Shown here piece after piece: positions 1 through 12,500 of a stretch of 64,000 nucleotides of DNA (the stretch's first letter is position 1; the number at the start of each line of letters is the position of its first letter). The DNA is from Pelecanus crispus (lineage: Eukaryota; Chordata; Aves; Pelecaniformes; Pelecanidae): contig NC_134656.1 of assembly GCF_030463565.1 (NCBI RefSeq), forward strand, positions 6,620,501 through 6,684,500. The letters are read 5' to 3'. Both the position numbers and the translations under genes were made by a program. Under the pieces are notes generated by a model. That model saw only the letters and a list, made by a program, of their open reading frames with translations, was not told where the DNA came from and ran no database searches.

Positions 1-3000
1 GAGATTCAGCTTTGCAAATAAAAATGGTAACCCTTGCTGGAGCGAAATCTGTTTACCACAGAGGTGTGTGTTTGCAGCTGTCAAGGGCTCCCTGCTTTCT
101 ACCTGCGGAGGGGGTAAATGACAAATCCCTGCACACAGGTTCAAGCAGCAGGAGATGTTTCAACCTCTTTTTCAAGAGCAGTATTCTGGCTTCCTGCTGA
201 TAACTAAGGACCTGCTAACTGTGCCCTTTTACGGAGACTTCACCTCCTCAGGCCTTAAGAAATGACATGGCAGCACCTTTTAAAATTTAAACTGGTTTAT
301 TTTTTTTCTAGGGCGAGATAACCCTGTCTTGTCTTGCTCCTTCCTTTTGCATGCTGTTCGTTATTTCTCTGCGATCCTTCACTTGCACTCTGTTGTCATT
401 TCAGGATTACACAGCTCTCTCTACCTGACTGGCAATGTGGTTTTTTCCCATTTATTTAAATACTTCCATTTACCTTTTGTCTCTCTTGTCACTTTTATCC
501 CTCATTACATGCAGTCTGACCCACTGGACACAGTTCTATGTCCTTCATAAGCCAACTTCTTTAAAGAAGGATGGCTCTAACCAGTAAGTGTGGGTGCAGA
601 TTCAGAAGGTTTAGCTTGTGTTTTGTCCTCTGCTATGGATTCCCCATTTGATTTTGGACATGTAACTTCACATCTCCAAGCCTTTATTCCCTTTATAGGA
701 AGGGGGTTGGGAGGTCATAATGCCAATTTCTCTCTATTCTTGTGCATTCTCCCTAGTTTGGTAGATAGTTCCTGGCCAGAGGAGTTTAAAACCTAATTAA
801 ACAAGATAACTCTTCTCATCTTTATATCTGTGCCACAGATAGTCCCTGCTGGGTCCTCTCTAGATTATTGTAATGCAAATAGTATGTTCTTATTTGAAAT
901 GAAAACCATTTACTATAACCTGTTTTCTCCTTTCCTAGCAACACAAAAGCACCAACTGGGGCTGAACTGTGTTTTCTGTTTCAAGTGAGATTTGTTCCAT
1001 ATTTGTCCCAGGAAAATAGTTTTGATGAATATGCCATGCATTTTTGTAACACTGGAAGCAACAACAACAGGATAGAGAAGCTGACTGTGCAGAAATAAAA
1101 GCCAGGCTACATCTAAAGGTCAGAAGGCAAATGTGCCTATGTCAAGCACTACATACCTTTTGGTTTTTGAACCTGACTGCTGTAGGAACATCAGCATTAC
1201 AGAAAAACCCAATTACCTCTGTAATAGATCTTGTGTTTACTGGAAAACCCTGAGGTAAGTGTTAAGGGGCCAGGTGAAATCCTACATACCGTACACTTAC
1301 GCTTAGCACATTTCTAATAGGAAGAAGGCAACATGGGTGGACGACAATAGGATTTTTTTCAATGTAAAAGCATTTTTGTTTTGTCAGTGTAAATGGTTCC
1401 TACCAGACAAGCGCCACAAGTATGATTATTGCTGCAAGCAACGCTTGGTAAAGAGGTCAAGGGTTCAACTGGACCCTGGAGATGATACTTTTTTCTTATG
1501 CTTTTAGGAAGACAGAATTCTGAGTCTGCTGTACATGCTTCTGTTGACTGACCGTCTGTACCTGTCTCCAAATTTACTGATTCAGGATGATTCATTCGCA
1601 TATGAATACTGTTTACTTAAAGTGAAACCTCTTATACATGAACTTAAACTAATATATACAAATGAATACCAACCAACTTGCATTCTGCAAATAAAATAAA
1701 ACAAGTAACCCACTTGTTAACCTTGTATAGTTCAGGTATCTGCGTTGCATTAGCACTAAGGCAGTACCTCATTATTTTGGGTGAAAGCATAAATGCGCTC
1801 TGTCAAGGAGATCTTGCGGTTTGAGACAGAACAAGAGACTGTAAGTTTGTAGAGGCAGCTCTGAACAGAGTAATAACCATTATTCACAAAACACAAGTCG
1901 TTTAGCTATTCTCATTTGCTTTTTAGGCACTTCCTCATCTTGCTGTTTAAAAAGATTGTGAAGAGGAGGACTATAAGGCTGACTTTGCTTATTCTTATAG
2001 AAGCATAAAAGATGTACAGTTATGCCTGCTATACCATATTTCTGTTACCTGTTCATGATGGAGAAGCATGGTGTTATCTGGTTTTGGTCTTTAGGTGATG
2101 TATCACTGTAGCAGAGAGGAAGACTCTAAGATTTAAGGTATCTCTGCTGATAAATATTGAGGAGTAAATCACCTGCTGTCAGTGAAGTCACACTAATATA
2201 TGTGTCTTTAAATATGCCCTTAATTGTTGTAGCCCATTCTAGATTTCCTTGGATTTTTGAATTGAGAAGCTTGACTCAAGCTCCTCAGGAACTTTAGTGC
2301 CCATGCCGATTTGTGATCTGAGCTGGAAAAAAAATCACACAGGAAGCTACTGCTCTTCTGAACCAACCAACTAACTCCTTACTGCTGATTTTGCAAGGTT
2401 TAATGTGCACTTGCTGCATATCCACGTGGAAGCAGAATTTGAACTCCTTTGGGTTGTACATCTCACTCATTGGTTTATTAGGACAATGATTTAATGGTCT
2501 CATACTCTGGTGATCCTATTAACTTCCAAGCAATGGTGACTGTTTAGCTGGGCACAAAGAGCTGCTCTCAGAACTGTTTTCCTGATTAAAGATTAACAAT
2601 GCAATAAAATGTAAAAGCAAGGAAACATGGGCATCCTTGGAGTTTGTTTCTTACATCAGTTGGGTTAAACCTTTACTATCTCTTCTCACTGTGTATCTTC
2701 ACTTTGTGTTTGGCAATCAAATTCTGCACAAGTCTAGCACGTTTCCTCCAGTTTAGCAAAACAAGAGGAAAACTTTCTGCCTTTTAAACTTTTAACTCTT
2801 TGACCCTTGCACAAACAGCAGCAGAAACCTTTACACTAACTAAGGGGAGTTGTCTTTAAAACTTTCTTTGCTATCTCTCGGATTAAAGAGTACTCTGTAA
2901 AAACAGTGGAAGTCACTGAGGTGTAGTTAACTGTATAACCATGCTAGTGTCTTTTGAAATGGAAGAAGTAATATGCTTCTCAAGTAAACATCCTTCTTCC

Positions 3001-6000
3001 AAACAGACCCAGGCACATAGATCTGCTGTTTGCCGCAAGCAGCAAACGGACCATTACTGGATCGCAGAATTGTTTCTAAATATATCATGATGTTAGATGA
3101 AACTGTTAATAGGTAAATTGCAATTATGGTTAATATTTTTTAGACCACTTCCCTGCCTTGTGTCTGAGCAATCAATCATCCCTGGTACTTTCAGCTCCAA
3201 TAAGCTTATGTTAAATACTTCCCCTTTTATATATTCAACATCTGTATGCTATTATGCCCTGGTTTTTTTTGTCGTGCTATATAATTCTAAACATTAACAG
3301 TATGGAGCAGGATTTTAAAAGCATAGGCAATACTTAAAATTATTAAGTCCTTTAACTTAATAGAAGTGGCTTTGGTTCTACAAGAACCACTCATATTTAA
3401 AGAGATGATTTGTCTTGTCAAAGTCAAGATTAGCACTGGAGAGAGAGCCAAGCAAGGCTTTCCCCATGCCTTAGGCAAAGCCTACATCTAGCTGATTGTG
3501 CATGAACAGGAAGTCCAAGCAAGTGCTGTGCCTCCGAGAGAGCTCTGCGGCTCTCCTCACCCTCCTCTTTGCACTGAGAAAGAGAAGTGGTAATTTATAG
3601 CTGGGCTAGACACTGGTCAATCAAAACCCTCCAGGATGACTTCTATCTGTCTTTGCTTTGCTATGCTCCCACCTTCACTTTGCTTTGGGGAATAAGTAAG
3701 GAAACAAGCAGGACTGTATATTCAGAAGTTCCTGGGACTGAGGTCTGACTAGCTTTTATATGACCATAGAGACAGGGACCAGAGAATTGTGTTCTTTTAG
3801 GTAGACCGGAAATCCAAGTCAGATCTGAATCCTAAATGATGTCTGCTAGAATAAACTCCAGCTCCCATCTCAGAACCAGATATCTGGGGGGAAAACAAAT
3901 AAGAAAAAAAATAAGCTAAAAGATTTTAATAATACTCTTCTTTCCAAGTGATCAGTATCTGTTCTGAAATTCAGACTGTATAATTTCTCCTGAGAATCTT
4001 CCAGGCCAGCACTGAAGCACTAAGTTAATTCTGAATGTGCAACTTTCAGTTGCTTAGAACAGCATCCAAAAGAATATAATAATTTTATTTTTAATCTCAC
4101 TCATTAGCTGACATGCTTTCATTTTTTTTAATTAAGGTTTTTGGTCGTCTCTGAAGACGTGCTTCATCTGTGTGAAAGTGGGACGCTAAAAGAACAAATT
4201 GACAACAGCACCAGAAAGTACAGTGAAAAGGTTTCAACCATTTAGTAACTACAAATTCATAAGCTGAAAAATATTTAAAGGAGTTACATGAATTAGAAGA
4301 TTATAAAAGTATACTCACTTTCTCTGAAACAGGTGACGGTGTGAAGGAGGTTATCTACTGCTGTCATTATTAAGAGGGGCAATATCTCACTGCAAAACAG
4401 GTGATGAAGGTAGGAATTGTCCCTGGTGTATGAGCAAAAGTAAAGGCGTATATGTTTTCAGTGCGGTGTTAAGGCACATAGATACCGCTATGACAGGTGC
4501 AGTGTGAATACGACATATACTTGGAAACAAAAGTGAGACATTGGAGGAAAGTGAAAATGGAAAACTTTCCAGATGCCAGGTGGAAAATGATATTAAAGCT
4601 GTCAAAATAAGTCACAACAAAGACTGGGTTTTCTCGTAGACTAACAGGAGTCATGTTCTAGAGAAGAATGGAGTTTTCAACTACAAGATGGAATATCATA
4701 AATGAAACAATTAGGAGCATTGGAGGTTAAATTGGGGCTTATTTGTTTAGCTTTTTTGCTTTCGTCTCTCCCCCTTCCCCCCCTGCTTTTTTTCCTCTTT
4801 CAAGTGTACTGCAACAGTCCTGATTTACTCTGAGTTTTGTGGACAGGTCAAAAATGTGTAAATAAATCACGCCGTTATTGCTTCACATAGTTATCTATTC
4901 TGGGCCTAATTCCAAACCCATTTAAATCGATGGCAATCCTTCTGTAGGCATCAGAGGATTGTAGTTTAGGACCTATGATAGGAAGATGGAGGTGAAAAGC
5001 ATACATAGTAAAGGCTGGTTATACAGCCTCTGCAGCCACCCAAAGTGATTTTCTAAAACACAGGAAGAGAATGAAACTGAAGACTTTGAACTACCTTCAA
5101 GGTCAAATATGCTTTATGTTACATAGTAATGGAGCTTTTCAAAAAGTTAGCTCCATCTAACAAGCATTAAGAATCTTAAATATTATAAAAGACATTATTC
5201 AGATTTAAGACTGACAATCTGAACAGATAATCCAATATTTTACTCATCAAAAAAGTCAGCTGCTCTGTTTATACTCGGAGGAAAACGCAGATCAGAACAA
5301 AGTTTGCTGTGTTTCCTTAGTGCAGCCAAGGGTAGAATTTACTCTGCTGATTTAGGATTTTAGTTGTCTGTATATTCACTTTCATGCACCGGTAGATTCT
5401 TATCAGCAATTTATCTGCAGTTTTGTGGCTGAATTTTGTTTCTTTATGTAATATTACTTTAGCAGAAGAGAATGTGCCTACATTAAATTCCTTATATTCC
5501 TTATGAAATACTCCTAACAAACAATAATTCATATTGAGTGTGTTTACCCCCCAAAATATAATTATGACTTAAAAAATAAAAAAAGGTCCTCTCTCCTTTT
5601 CATGATAGATTTTTCATGCTGTTGATCTGTTAGAAAGAAATAGACCCTTTAGAGGAGTGGGTAGAAGCTTGAATGTGGTTAGAGATAGATGGTGCACTAG
5701 GCAGTATTGGTAACTGGAGATTGTACACACAATAGACCATAACAGCCCTTATGGAGCTGTTAACCTCTATCGTGTCAAAATGTAATTAGAAAGCGGCTGA
5801 GTTTGTAGATTGCTGATCCAAGTGGTTCCTTTAAATTCAATAAAAATGAACTGAAGGATTATTCTGCATTTGAGTTATAAATCCTTGAAAATATCAGTTT
5901 ATAATGGAAATAATGACAGACCTTTAACTGTAGCTGCATGGATGGTGCTGGTATTAATAATGCAGAAGTACAAGGCAGGACAACTCTTGGATGCTGATGA

Positions 6001-7500
6001 CTCTTCAAGTGCAGAAAAACTCATTAAAATGACCTAAAGGAGGATATATTATTATAACAACTTTTTTCCTCAGTGCCCTTCAACTGTCATAATGGCACAG
6101 TATACATAGTAACTTGAAAAGATTCAGAAATGTGTAAGAAGTATAATCTCTGGCTACAGTCACCAGCAGCATAATTATATGAATATATTGTGTATTCTGC
6201 ATCCTGTTCTTCGGTTTTGAGAGCCCACAGATTCTGTAGATGATGAATAATGTGGTATCTAACTAAAATATCAGTCCTAAATTGCTGGAATACATATTCA
6301 ACCTTAAATAATTGCTTTGGATTTGTGTTGATTCCAAGTAACATAATAGTTATGACTAATTTGCAGTTATTAAATGTAAAAAATGTACATTACTTTTGCA
6401 TTTAGGATTCTGCAAATTTGTGGATAGTAGTTGTTGTCAAGGGTATTTATGGGAGGTACAGGAACTTGCTGTCTCTAAGGATAAGGTCCAGTAAGGTCAA
6501 TAACCTAAAATCAGGCTTATCATGAGATTCATTTTTCAGGATGTGAAGGTTTTAATTTTTCATTCTTACAAGTTGTTACAGTGGCCCCACTGATGTACTT
6601 TTCATGGCTACATCCTTTGCAGTAATCAGAATCACTGGCTTTTCCAATAGTGCTGTATAGCACCTGCTATCTCAGGCGCCCAAAACATGGAAACAGTAAT
6701 AATGTCCCTGCCAAACTCAGTGGAAAAGGGGACGCATGGTTCCTGGGTACCCAGCAGTGTTAACTGTACTCAGAAACACACCGTATAATATTGGCTTTGT
6801 GCAAAACACCATCTCGTCTGATGGCATAGTACAGCTAAACAGGCCAGTGGCATTTGCTGCTCTTTTGTGCTAAAGATATTTCACAAATGCCAGTTTTAAT
6901 GGGTTACTTACACAGGAAAGAAAAGCCATGAATTGGTTAGGGGTTTGGTTTTGTTTTGTTTAAAGTTCAGTACGTGGTTTAGCAGTGTCTGGACCTCACT
7001 GGGCTATAGTCATTTTGCAATGTACTGTACTTTGCAACGCACTGAACTAATATTTAGAGATAAAGCTCCAAATCCATCCTTTGCACTAGTGTATAATAGA
7101 GTATTAATAGTAAGTGGGCCTTATAAAATGTTTGAGGGTTGGAAATTGCTAGTCTAGAAGGGTACACAAGATTAAATGTTAAGTCCCTCAAATTGTACAA
7201 GTTTACCTCAAAGATATTTTTACAATGCCTTTGGAGAACTCCTAAGTCTAAAACTTCTTGTTCTCATTGAATAACCAATTCTGGCCTAAAGTATAGTGTA
7301 ATGATGCTTATATATTGCTCTACTGCCTCTGCAAATGTACTTCAGCCAATTTTGTGAAGTACTTCAGCTCCCGGGGTAAGAGATGCTGCGGCACTAGCAG
7401 TCAGCCAGCTCTTCAGCAGCACTCCAGCAACATGGCACCCAGGCTGAAGTGCTTCTGTGAGAGAAACATGGGAAGTACTTCAAATATTTTGCAAGCGGGG
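1..7500. other. Intergenic DNA upstream of CTCFL
   Basis: I see no supported gene, RNA gene or well-preserved repeat here. The longest open frames are under 90 codons, have no recognisable protein similarity and are not flanked by convincing splice sites. The sequence is AT-rich, as expected of bird intergenic or deep intronic DNA. In human the neighbour on this side of CTCFL is PCK1, transcribed away from it (from memory). No PCK1 exon is visible, so that gene, if syntenic, lies left of the window. Confidence 0.6.
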
Positions 7501-8081
7501 TGTGCTGGTTTTGGCTGGGATAGTTAATTTTCTTCATAGTAGCTCCTACGGGGCTATGGTTTGGATTTGTGCTGGAAGCAGTGTTGATGACACAGGGATG
7601 TTTTCCTCACTGCTGAGCAGGGCTCACCCAGAGCCAAGGCCTTTGCTGCTGCTCACCCACCCCACCAGCGAGCAGGCTGGGGGGCACAAGGAGCTGGGAG
7701 GGGACACAGCCGGGACAGCTGACCCAAGGGACGTTCCACACCGTATGGCGTCACGCTCGGCACGGGAAGCTGGGGGAAGAAGGGGGAAGGGGGGGACGTT
7801 GGGAGCGATGGCGTTTGTCTTCCCAAGTCACCGTTACGCGTGATGGAGCCCTGCTTTCCTGGGGATGGCTGAGCACCTGCCTGCCCATGGGAAGTGGTGA
7901 ATGAATTCCTTGTTTTGCTTTGCTTGTGTGCATGGCTTTTGCTTTACCTGTTAAACTGTCTTTATCTCAACCCATGGGTCTTCTCACTTTTACCCTTCCA
8001 ATTCTCTCCCCCATCCCACTGAGGGGGAGTGAGTGAGCAGCCGGGTGGTGCTGAGTTGCCAGCTGGGGTTAAACTACAACA
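7501..8081 (+). repeat. 5' LTR of the ERV
   Basis: A 581-bp LTR with TG...CA ends. It begins TGTGCTGGTTTTGGCTGG and ends TTAAACTACAACA. It is directly followed by TTGGCACCCAAA (8089-8100), which sits where a retroviral primer-binding site is expected. The right-hand 240 bp are repeated at 9041-9256. A 128-codon open frame across 7457-7843 runs from flanking DNA into the LTR and is not considered a gene. Confidence 0.8.
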
Positions 8082-8454
8082 GACCTTCTTGGCACCCAAA
8101 ATGGGCTTCAAAGGGCTTGAGATAATGACAGGTTTGATTGGAATGTGCTAAATTGAATTTATAGCTGTTACTGCTCTTTAGCTATTAATCAGCAGGCTCC
8201 TGTGCTTGCCATGGGGCATGCTTGCCTTACTCTATATTAGAGTCTAGTGCTCGTTAGCGGCTGCTTTTTGCTTTCGCTGCTTGCTGTACTGCTGATCAAC
8301 TTACTCCACTGTGCCCGGGAACCCTTTGATAACAGCAGTGGCCATGCGCCTGGGCTAGCAGTGGCCAGGCCATTGGCTGCTCTTTCTGTGCTGCTGTACT
8401 GGACAGGCTGGAACTCCAGTGTGACTCGAGTCGAAGGGACTGTGACCTGGGGAT

Positions 8455-8856
8455 GAGTCCATGTGGGAGCAGGACACCCCAAAGTGTCTGTGGCCATGGA
8501 TAAGCCCATGCCAGAGCAGGTTCATCTTGAAGCATCTGTGGCCGTGGTTATGTGTGTGCCACAGCAGGTATACCTCTGAAGGGATTGTGGCCCAACGACA
8601 AGTCCATGCTGGAGAAGGTACACCTCGAAGCATCTGTGGCTGTGGATAAGGCCGTGCTGCAGCAGGAGCACCCTGAAGCATCAGTGGCCGTGCATGAGGT
8701 CACGCTGGAGCACCTCAAAGCATGTGGCCATGGATAAGCCCAAGAGAGAGCAGGTACCCTCCTGGAGGGACTGCAGCCATGGCTAAGGCCATGTTGGAGC
8801 AGGTTTACTTCTGAAGAGACCACGGCGCATAGGTAAGGCTCCACTTGGAGCAGGTA
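8455..8856 (+). repeat. Degenerate tandem repeats inside the ERV
   Basis: About seven degenerate units of roughly 45-60 bp. Each carries a version of GAAGCATCTGTGGC followed by CATGCTGGAGCAGGT. They account for the overlapping open frames on both strands here, which are not genes. The CATGCTGGAGCAG-type core resembles, in reverse complement, the GC-rich repeat units of the solo LTR at 61839-63061, which suggests related retroviral families. Confidence 0.65.
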
Positions 8857-8984
8857 TAGAATCATAGAATGCTTTGGGTTGGAAGGGACCTTTAGAGGTC
8901 ATCTAGCCTGACCCCCCTGCAGTGAGCAGGGACAGCTTTAACCAGATCAGGGTGCTCAGAGCCCCGTCCAACCTGACCTGGAAT
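8857..8984 (-). mobile_element. CR1 LINE 3' fragment in the ERV
   Basis: Starts AGAATCATAGAATG and continues with GGGTTGGAAGGGACCTTTAG and the CCAACCTGACCTGGAAT segment. This is the reverse complement of an avian CR1 3' end, whose terminus is an ATTCTATG repeat. The element therefore lies on the minus strand, 5'-truncated, and was probably inserted into the ERV interior. Confidence 0.85.
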
Positions 8985-9040
8985 AAGGTACTCCGCTAAG
9001 GGACTGCAGTCTGTGGGTAAATTCAAGCCGGAGCAGGAGC

Positions 9041-9256
9041 ATGGAGCTCTGCTTTCCTGGAGATGGCTGAACACCTGCCTGCCAATGGGCAGTCGTGAAT
9101 TAATTCCTTGTTTTGCTTTGCTTGCATGTGTGGCTTTTGCTCTACCTATTAAGCTGCCTTTATCTCAACCCATGAGTTTTCTCACTTTTATCCTTCCAAT
9201 TCTCTCCCCCGTCCCACCGAAGGGGGAGTGAGCAAGTGGCTGGGGTTAAACCACGA
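9041..9256 (+). repeat. Truncated 3' LTR of the ERV
   Basis: Matches the right-hand part of the 5' LTR (from about 7843 onwards), including the CTGCTTTCCTGG, TTGTTTTGCTTTGCTTG and TTTATCTCAACCCATG blocks and the GGGGTTAAACCACGA end. It lacks the left 340 bp or so of the LTR and has an internal deletion of about 20 bp near its right end. It stops only about 110 bp before the candidate CTCFL start codon at 9368. Confidence 0.8.
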
Positions 9257-9367
9257 CGGGGAAACCAATTGAGCTCAGCCCCGTGGTCTCCAGCCAAGCG
9301 GGAGCAGAAGGTTAAGGGCCTACAATTAAGACTGGGAGATCTCCATCCAGGCCTCGAGCGCGACAAA

Positions 9368-9553
9368 ATGGCAGGCTGCTTTTACAGGAGGCCGCCGCTT
9401 TTACAGGAGGCCTCGCAGGCCAGCGGGGCGGACTTGCTGCGCTTTGGCTGTGAGGAGAAGGGCTCTTTGCTCGCGTCGGGCACGGGCCTTTCACGGGGAG
9501 GCCTTCGGAGGCTCGCCCCTGCCAGGCCCTTGCCCCTCTTGGGGAATGAACAG
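9368..9553 (+). CDS. CTCFL: CTCFL candidate exon 1 (tentative coding start)
   Basis: The ATG at 9368 has a strong context (A at -3, G at +4) and is open for 62 codons to a consensus donor, CAG|GTGAGG at 9553/9554. Splicing to 10008 is phase 0 and keeps the exon 2 frame open. The encoded peptide ([10 protein letters not shown] at its start) has no similarity that I recognise. The exon holds a short direct repeat (TTTTACAGGAGGC twice, near 9380 and 9400). It may instead be 5' UTR, with translation starting at 10167 or at a non-AUG codon. Confidence 0.4.
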
Positions 9554-12500
9554 GTGAGGAACCGGCTCTGCCCCACGGGCGGGCTTCCCTCAGCGCGCAG
9601 CGGGAAGGGCCCGCTCGGGCAGGGCCCCGGCTCGGCCCGCCCTTCCCTGAGGGGCCGCCGCGGCGCCCGGGGCGCGCTCCCTGCCCGCGGGCCGCCCGGC
9701 TGCTCCCGGCCGGGAGGTGGGAGCCTTCCCGCTGCGGGCCGGAGGGTGGGGTGGGGTGGGGTGGGGTGGGGGAGCCGCTGGCCGCGGAGCAGGGGGGGTT
9801 GAGGGTGTGAGGGCCGGCCGGGAGGCTTTGGGAGCGGGGCCGGGGCGGTCAGGGAGGCGGCGGGGGGTGGCAGGCGTGCGGCGCGCCGTGTGCGGGAGCT
9901 GTGCGGGCCGGCAGGGTGGTTCGAGGGCTGGGGTGCGAGGCAGGGCCCGGGGGCTGCCCTGAAAAGCCTGTGGTTTGCCCTCGTTTTTAATCTTGCCTTT
10001 TGAACAGGTTCACTCAGCAGCGTACGTGGCCTTAGGGCGGCTGGAGTCTTTCACCACAATCGGGGGTGCGGAGAAAAACGGGGACAGCAGAGAAGAGTGT
10101 GATGGGGACGGGATAACCCTTGCGAAGGAGAGGAGCAGTGCCAGTGACCACAGCGCAGCACTCGACATGCGGACGGGGGCAAGCGTCCCCCCAGCGTGGT
10201 CCCTGTCTCCTGAAGAGGGTGAAGAACACCTGGTGATGCTACAGACGGCGTGTCCGAAGGCAGAGGAGGTGCAGGCAGCCTGCCAGATAAGTGCCCACCC
10301 GCAGAAGGGCGCGGCGGTGGCAGTGCTGGCCGGGGCAGTTGTGCCGCAGCTGGTGGTGCCGCAGGGGCAGGGTGTGCTGCACGGCGTGCGGGAAGGTATC
10401 TGTGTGTTTTATGACTTAGGGCTCACGCAGATTAGCGTTTTGCAAGATAAAGGGCAAGCGAAGAGTTCAGAAAGCGAGCCAACAGAGAAATCACCAGATG
10501 TGCTGCTGATTGAGGTACGAGTTCTGGATGTGGTGAAGGTGGTGATGAGTTAGCTGTTAGCTTGTACTGTCACACTGATTTGGTTCTGACTTAAATACTA
10601 TTTTTTCTAGGCGTTCAGATTTGTTGGGCTTAAGTTTCTAATCCTTTGTACAGCTTTTTATAATTTCATCCCGTGTTTAGAAAGGCAAACTAAAAATTTA
10701 GCCTTTCTAGATGACTAACCTGTTGAAGTTCAGACAAGTTTTCAATTCAGTTTGCCAGTTTGGTGCTACTTGGTTTGACAGCCTAGATCCCTTAAGTAGC
10801 ATTCGACAATTTCCCTTTTCCTGCATTAGTACAATACAGCAGTCGTCGTTAAAACTGGATATGTAATCTGCTCTCACGCATTTTATTAAAAGGACATGCA
10901 AACATTGGTATTTATCCTGTGCTAGCTATTGGTTTTATAATTTTTCTTTTTCTTTTAAAACTCATATGCCACCTTAGATAATTTCCGAGGTATGGTCATA
11001 TTTAAGTTCATCAAATGCAAAAAGTATCACAACCTTGTTAATTGCTGTATGACAAAGAAAAATACATAAGCATTACCATTAGGCTGCAAAAGTCCTATAT
11101 TAGTTTGGTAAAAAATTGAGAGCATACTTTCTTGTTGTTTTCTTTTAAAAGGTATGTGTACTGAAATTAAATTTAAAATGCTTTTAAAATGCAACGATAC
11201 AAGTTTCTATGTTCTCAGTGCTGTAATCTTAAAATGATGCTCTGAAATTTGATACAAAATTTTGAAGAGCTAGGGCTCAATTTTAGTAATTGTTCACCTC
11301 CCAGTTAGGCCACTGTATGTTAAACGCAGATTTTTGGTTTAGGTTTTGTCCATCACGTTTAAGGCTGAAAATCAAAGTGAATTAGTGTCTTGCATCTTGT
11401 TGATAGCTCAGTCATTTTGCCACTAGCGACTGCCTTTGATGAGGGAAGTTGTAAAATGTTTTGTTCTTTTAAATAGATTGACAGAGATGATGTCATTGCA
11501 TTTGAAAATAAGGACCAGCAACTGACCCCATCTGAAGAGAGGGGAGGAAAGGTACTTTTTTTCACTCCTGGGGAAACAATGAGCCAGAGCTGCAAAGCCA
11601 GTGATGATTTGTCAGACTCATGCGATGGAGGTAAAGAGCAGGAATATGCAACTCCATCAGAACAAACAGTTGTAAGAAATCCCAGAAATCTAAAAACTCA
11701 GATTTGTGCTCCACATCAGAAAAAAGGTAAAAAGTTAATAATCTTTGTAGTTCATTTTTAGATAACATACGTGAAGTTAGATTTTGAAGTGAGGTTGAAA
11801 TCTTACATTAAATATTCACAGCGTTAATTGTTAAGTTTAAATTAGGTTAAATCTAACATTCTGTGGAAATTTGGAAGAAGGAATAATGCCCTTGAGCCTT
11901 AAGTGATAAAAGGTACTTGTTCAGGCTGGTGTCACCTGTGTTGTGCTCAGGAGAGGCATTTTGGATGGCATTTAGAAATTAATGGTCTTTTGAACAGTAT
12001 GTGGTATTTGAAACCTCCAGGGAGATTTCAAAGTTAATAATAAACATCTTTGAATAAACCTAGTAATTTACTTAGTCTTAGTTCCCTTATTCAGCTTCAA
12101 AATGTGCTTGTTCAGGGGTTTATGGATGAGCTTAAGAGTGGTTCCAAGTTGCTGGCTGAGGGTGGTAGGCAAGTATCAATGCCTGTCGGCAAGGTAGCTC
12201 CCAGAACCTAAGTAAAAGTAACAGAAAATGGCTGATTTAAGATTTTAGGAACATAAAAGTATGTTGCAGAAGTTAAGGACTGACTTAGAAGGGAGTGGAT
12301 AAGCAACTGTTTCCCTAGAAACTGTATGTACTGTAAAAGTTGTATGACATTGGTAGTGTGGAAGAGTCTGTAAACGTGTGTGTCATAGTATCTGGACGTT
12401 GAGGTGTCTTGGCTGAGGTTGTTTAACGTGTGGGTATTGTACCAGTTGTTGATGTCCCTTGTTTTAGTTACTGCGTTTATAGGAAGCACATTTGATCAGC

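Larger units (their letters stand above)
7501..9256 (+). mobile_element. Degenerate avian ERV (ERVL-like), LTR - interior - truncated LTR
   Basis: An endogenous retroviral remnant directly upstream of the CTCFL promoter. It consists of a 5' LTR, a non-coding interior of about 0.95 kb and a truncated 3' LTR. Family assignment rests on my recognition of the LTR ends (TGTGCTGGTTTTGGCTGG at the left, GGGGTTAAAC-ACRAC at the right), which are typical of common avian ERVL-type LTRs. The pentamer CGGGG lies immediately left of the 5' LTR (7496-7500) and again at 9257-9261, which fits a 5-bp target-site duplication, although the terminal bases of the 3' LTR are altered. I see no gag, pol or env reading frame. 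The interior is a short remnant holding repeats and a CR1 piece. The overlapping parts of the two LTRs differ at roughly one base in ten by eye, so the insertion is old. Confidence 0.75.
9300..9970 (+). promoter_or_regulatory. CpG-rich promoter region of CTCFL
   Basis: A strong rise in G+C and CpG, densest at about 9560-9960, lies directly before the first solid coding exon. It contains a GC box (GGGCGGG, 9577-9583) and a GGGGT tandem run (9743-9773) with quadruplex potential. No TATA box is obvious. This is the expected form of a CpG-island promoter. The transcription start cannot be placed from sequence alone. Confidence 0.7.

Noticed and set aside
1..7500. Exons of PCK1, the expected syntenic neighbour
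   Set aside because: No frame resembling PCK1 was seen on either strand. It probably lies outside the window.
7457..7843. 128-codon open frame
   Set aside because: It runs across the boundary into the ERV 5' LTR and has no recognised homology.
8237..8865. Overlapping frames of 60-108 codons on both strands as possible retroviral genes
   Set aside because: They are products of the tandem repeats in the ERV interior. No gag, pol or env motifs are visible.
9546..9553. ATG at 9546 as start codon of CTCFL
   Set aside because: Splicing at the adjacent donor would put exon 2 in a frame that meets a stop after a few codons.
10410..10418. YDL tripeptide as equivalent of the cohesin-binding YDF motif of CTCF
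   Set aside because: The third residue is Leu instead of Phe, it lies much further from finger 1 than in CTCF, and human BORIS lacks the motif as well.
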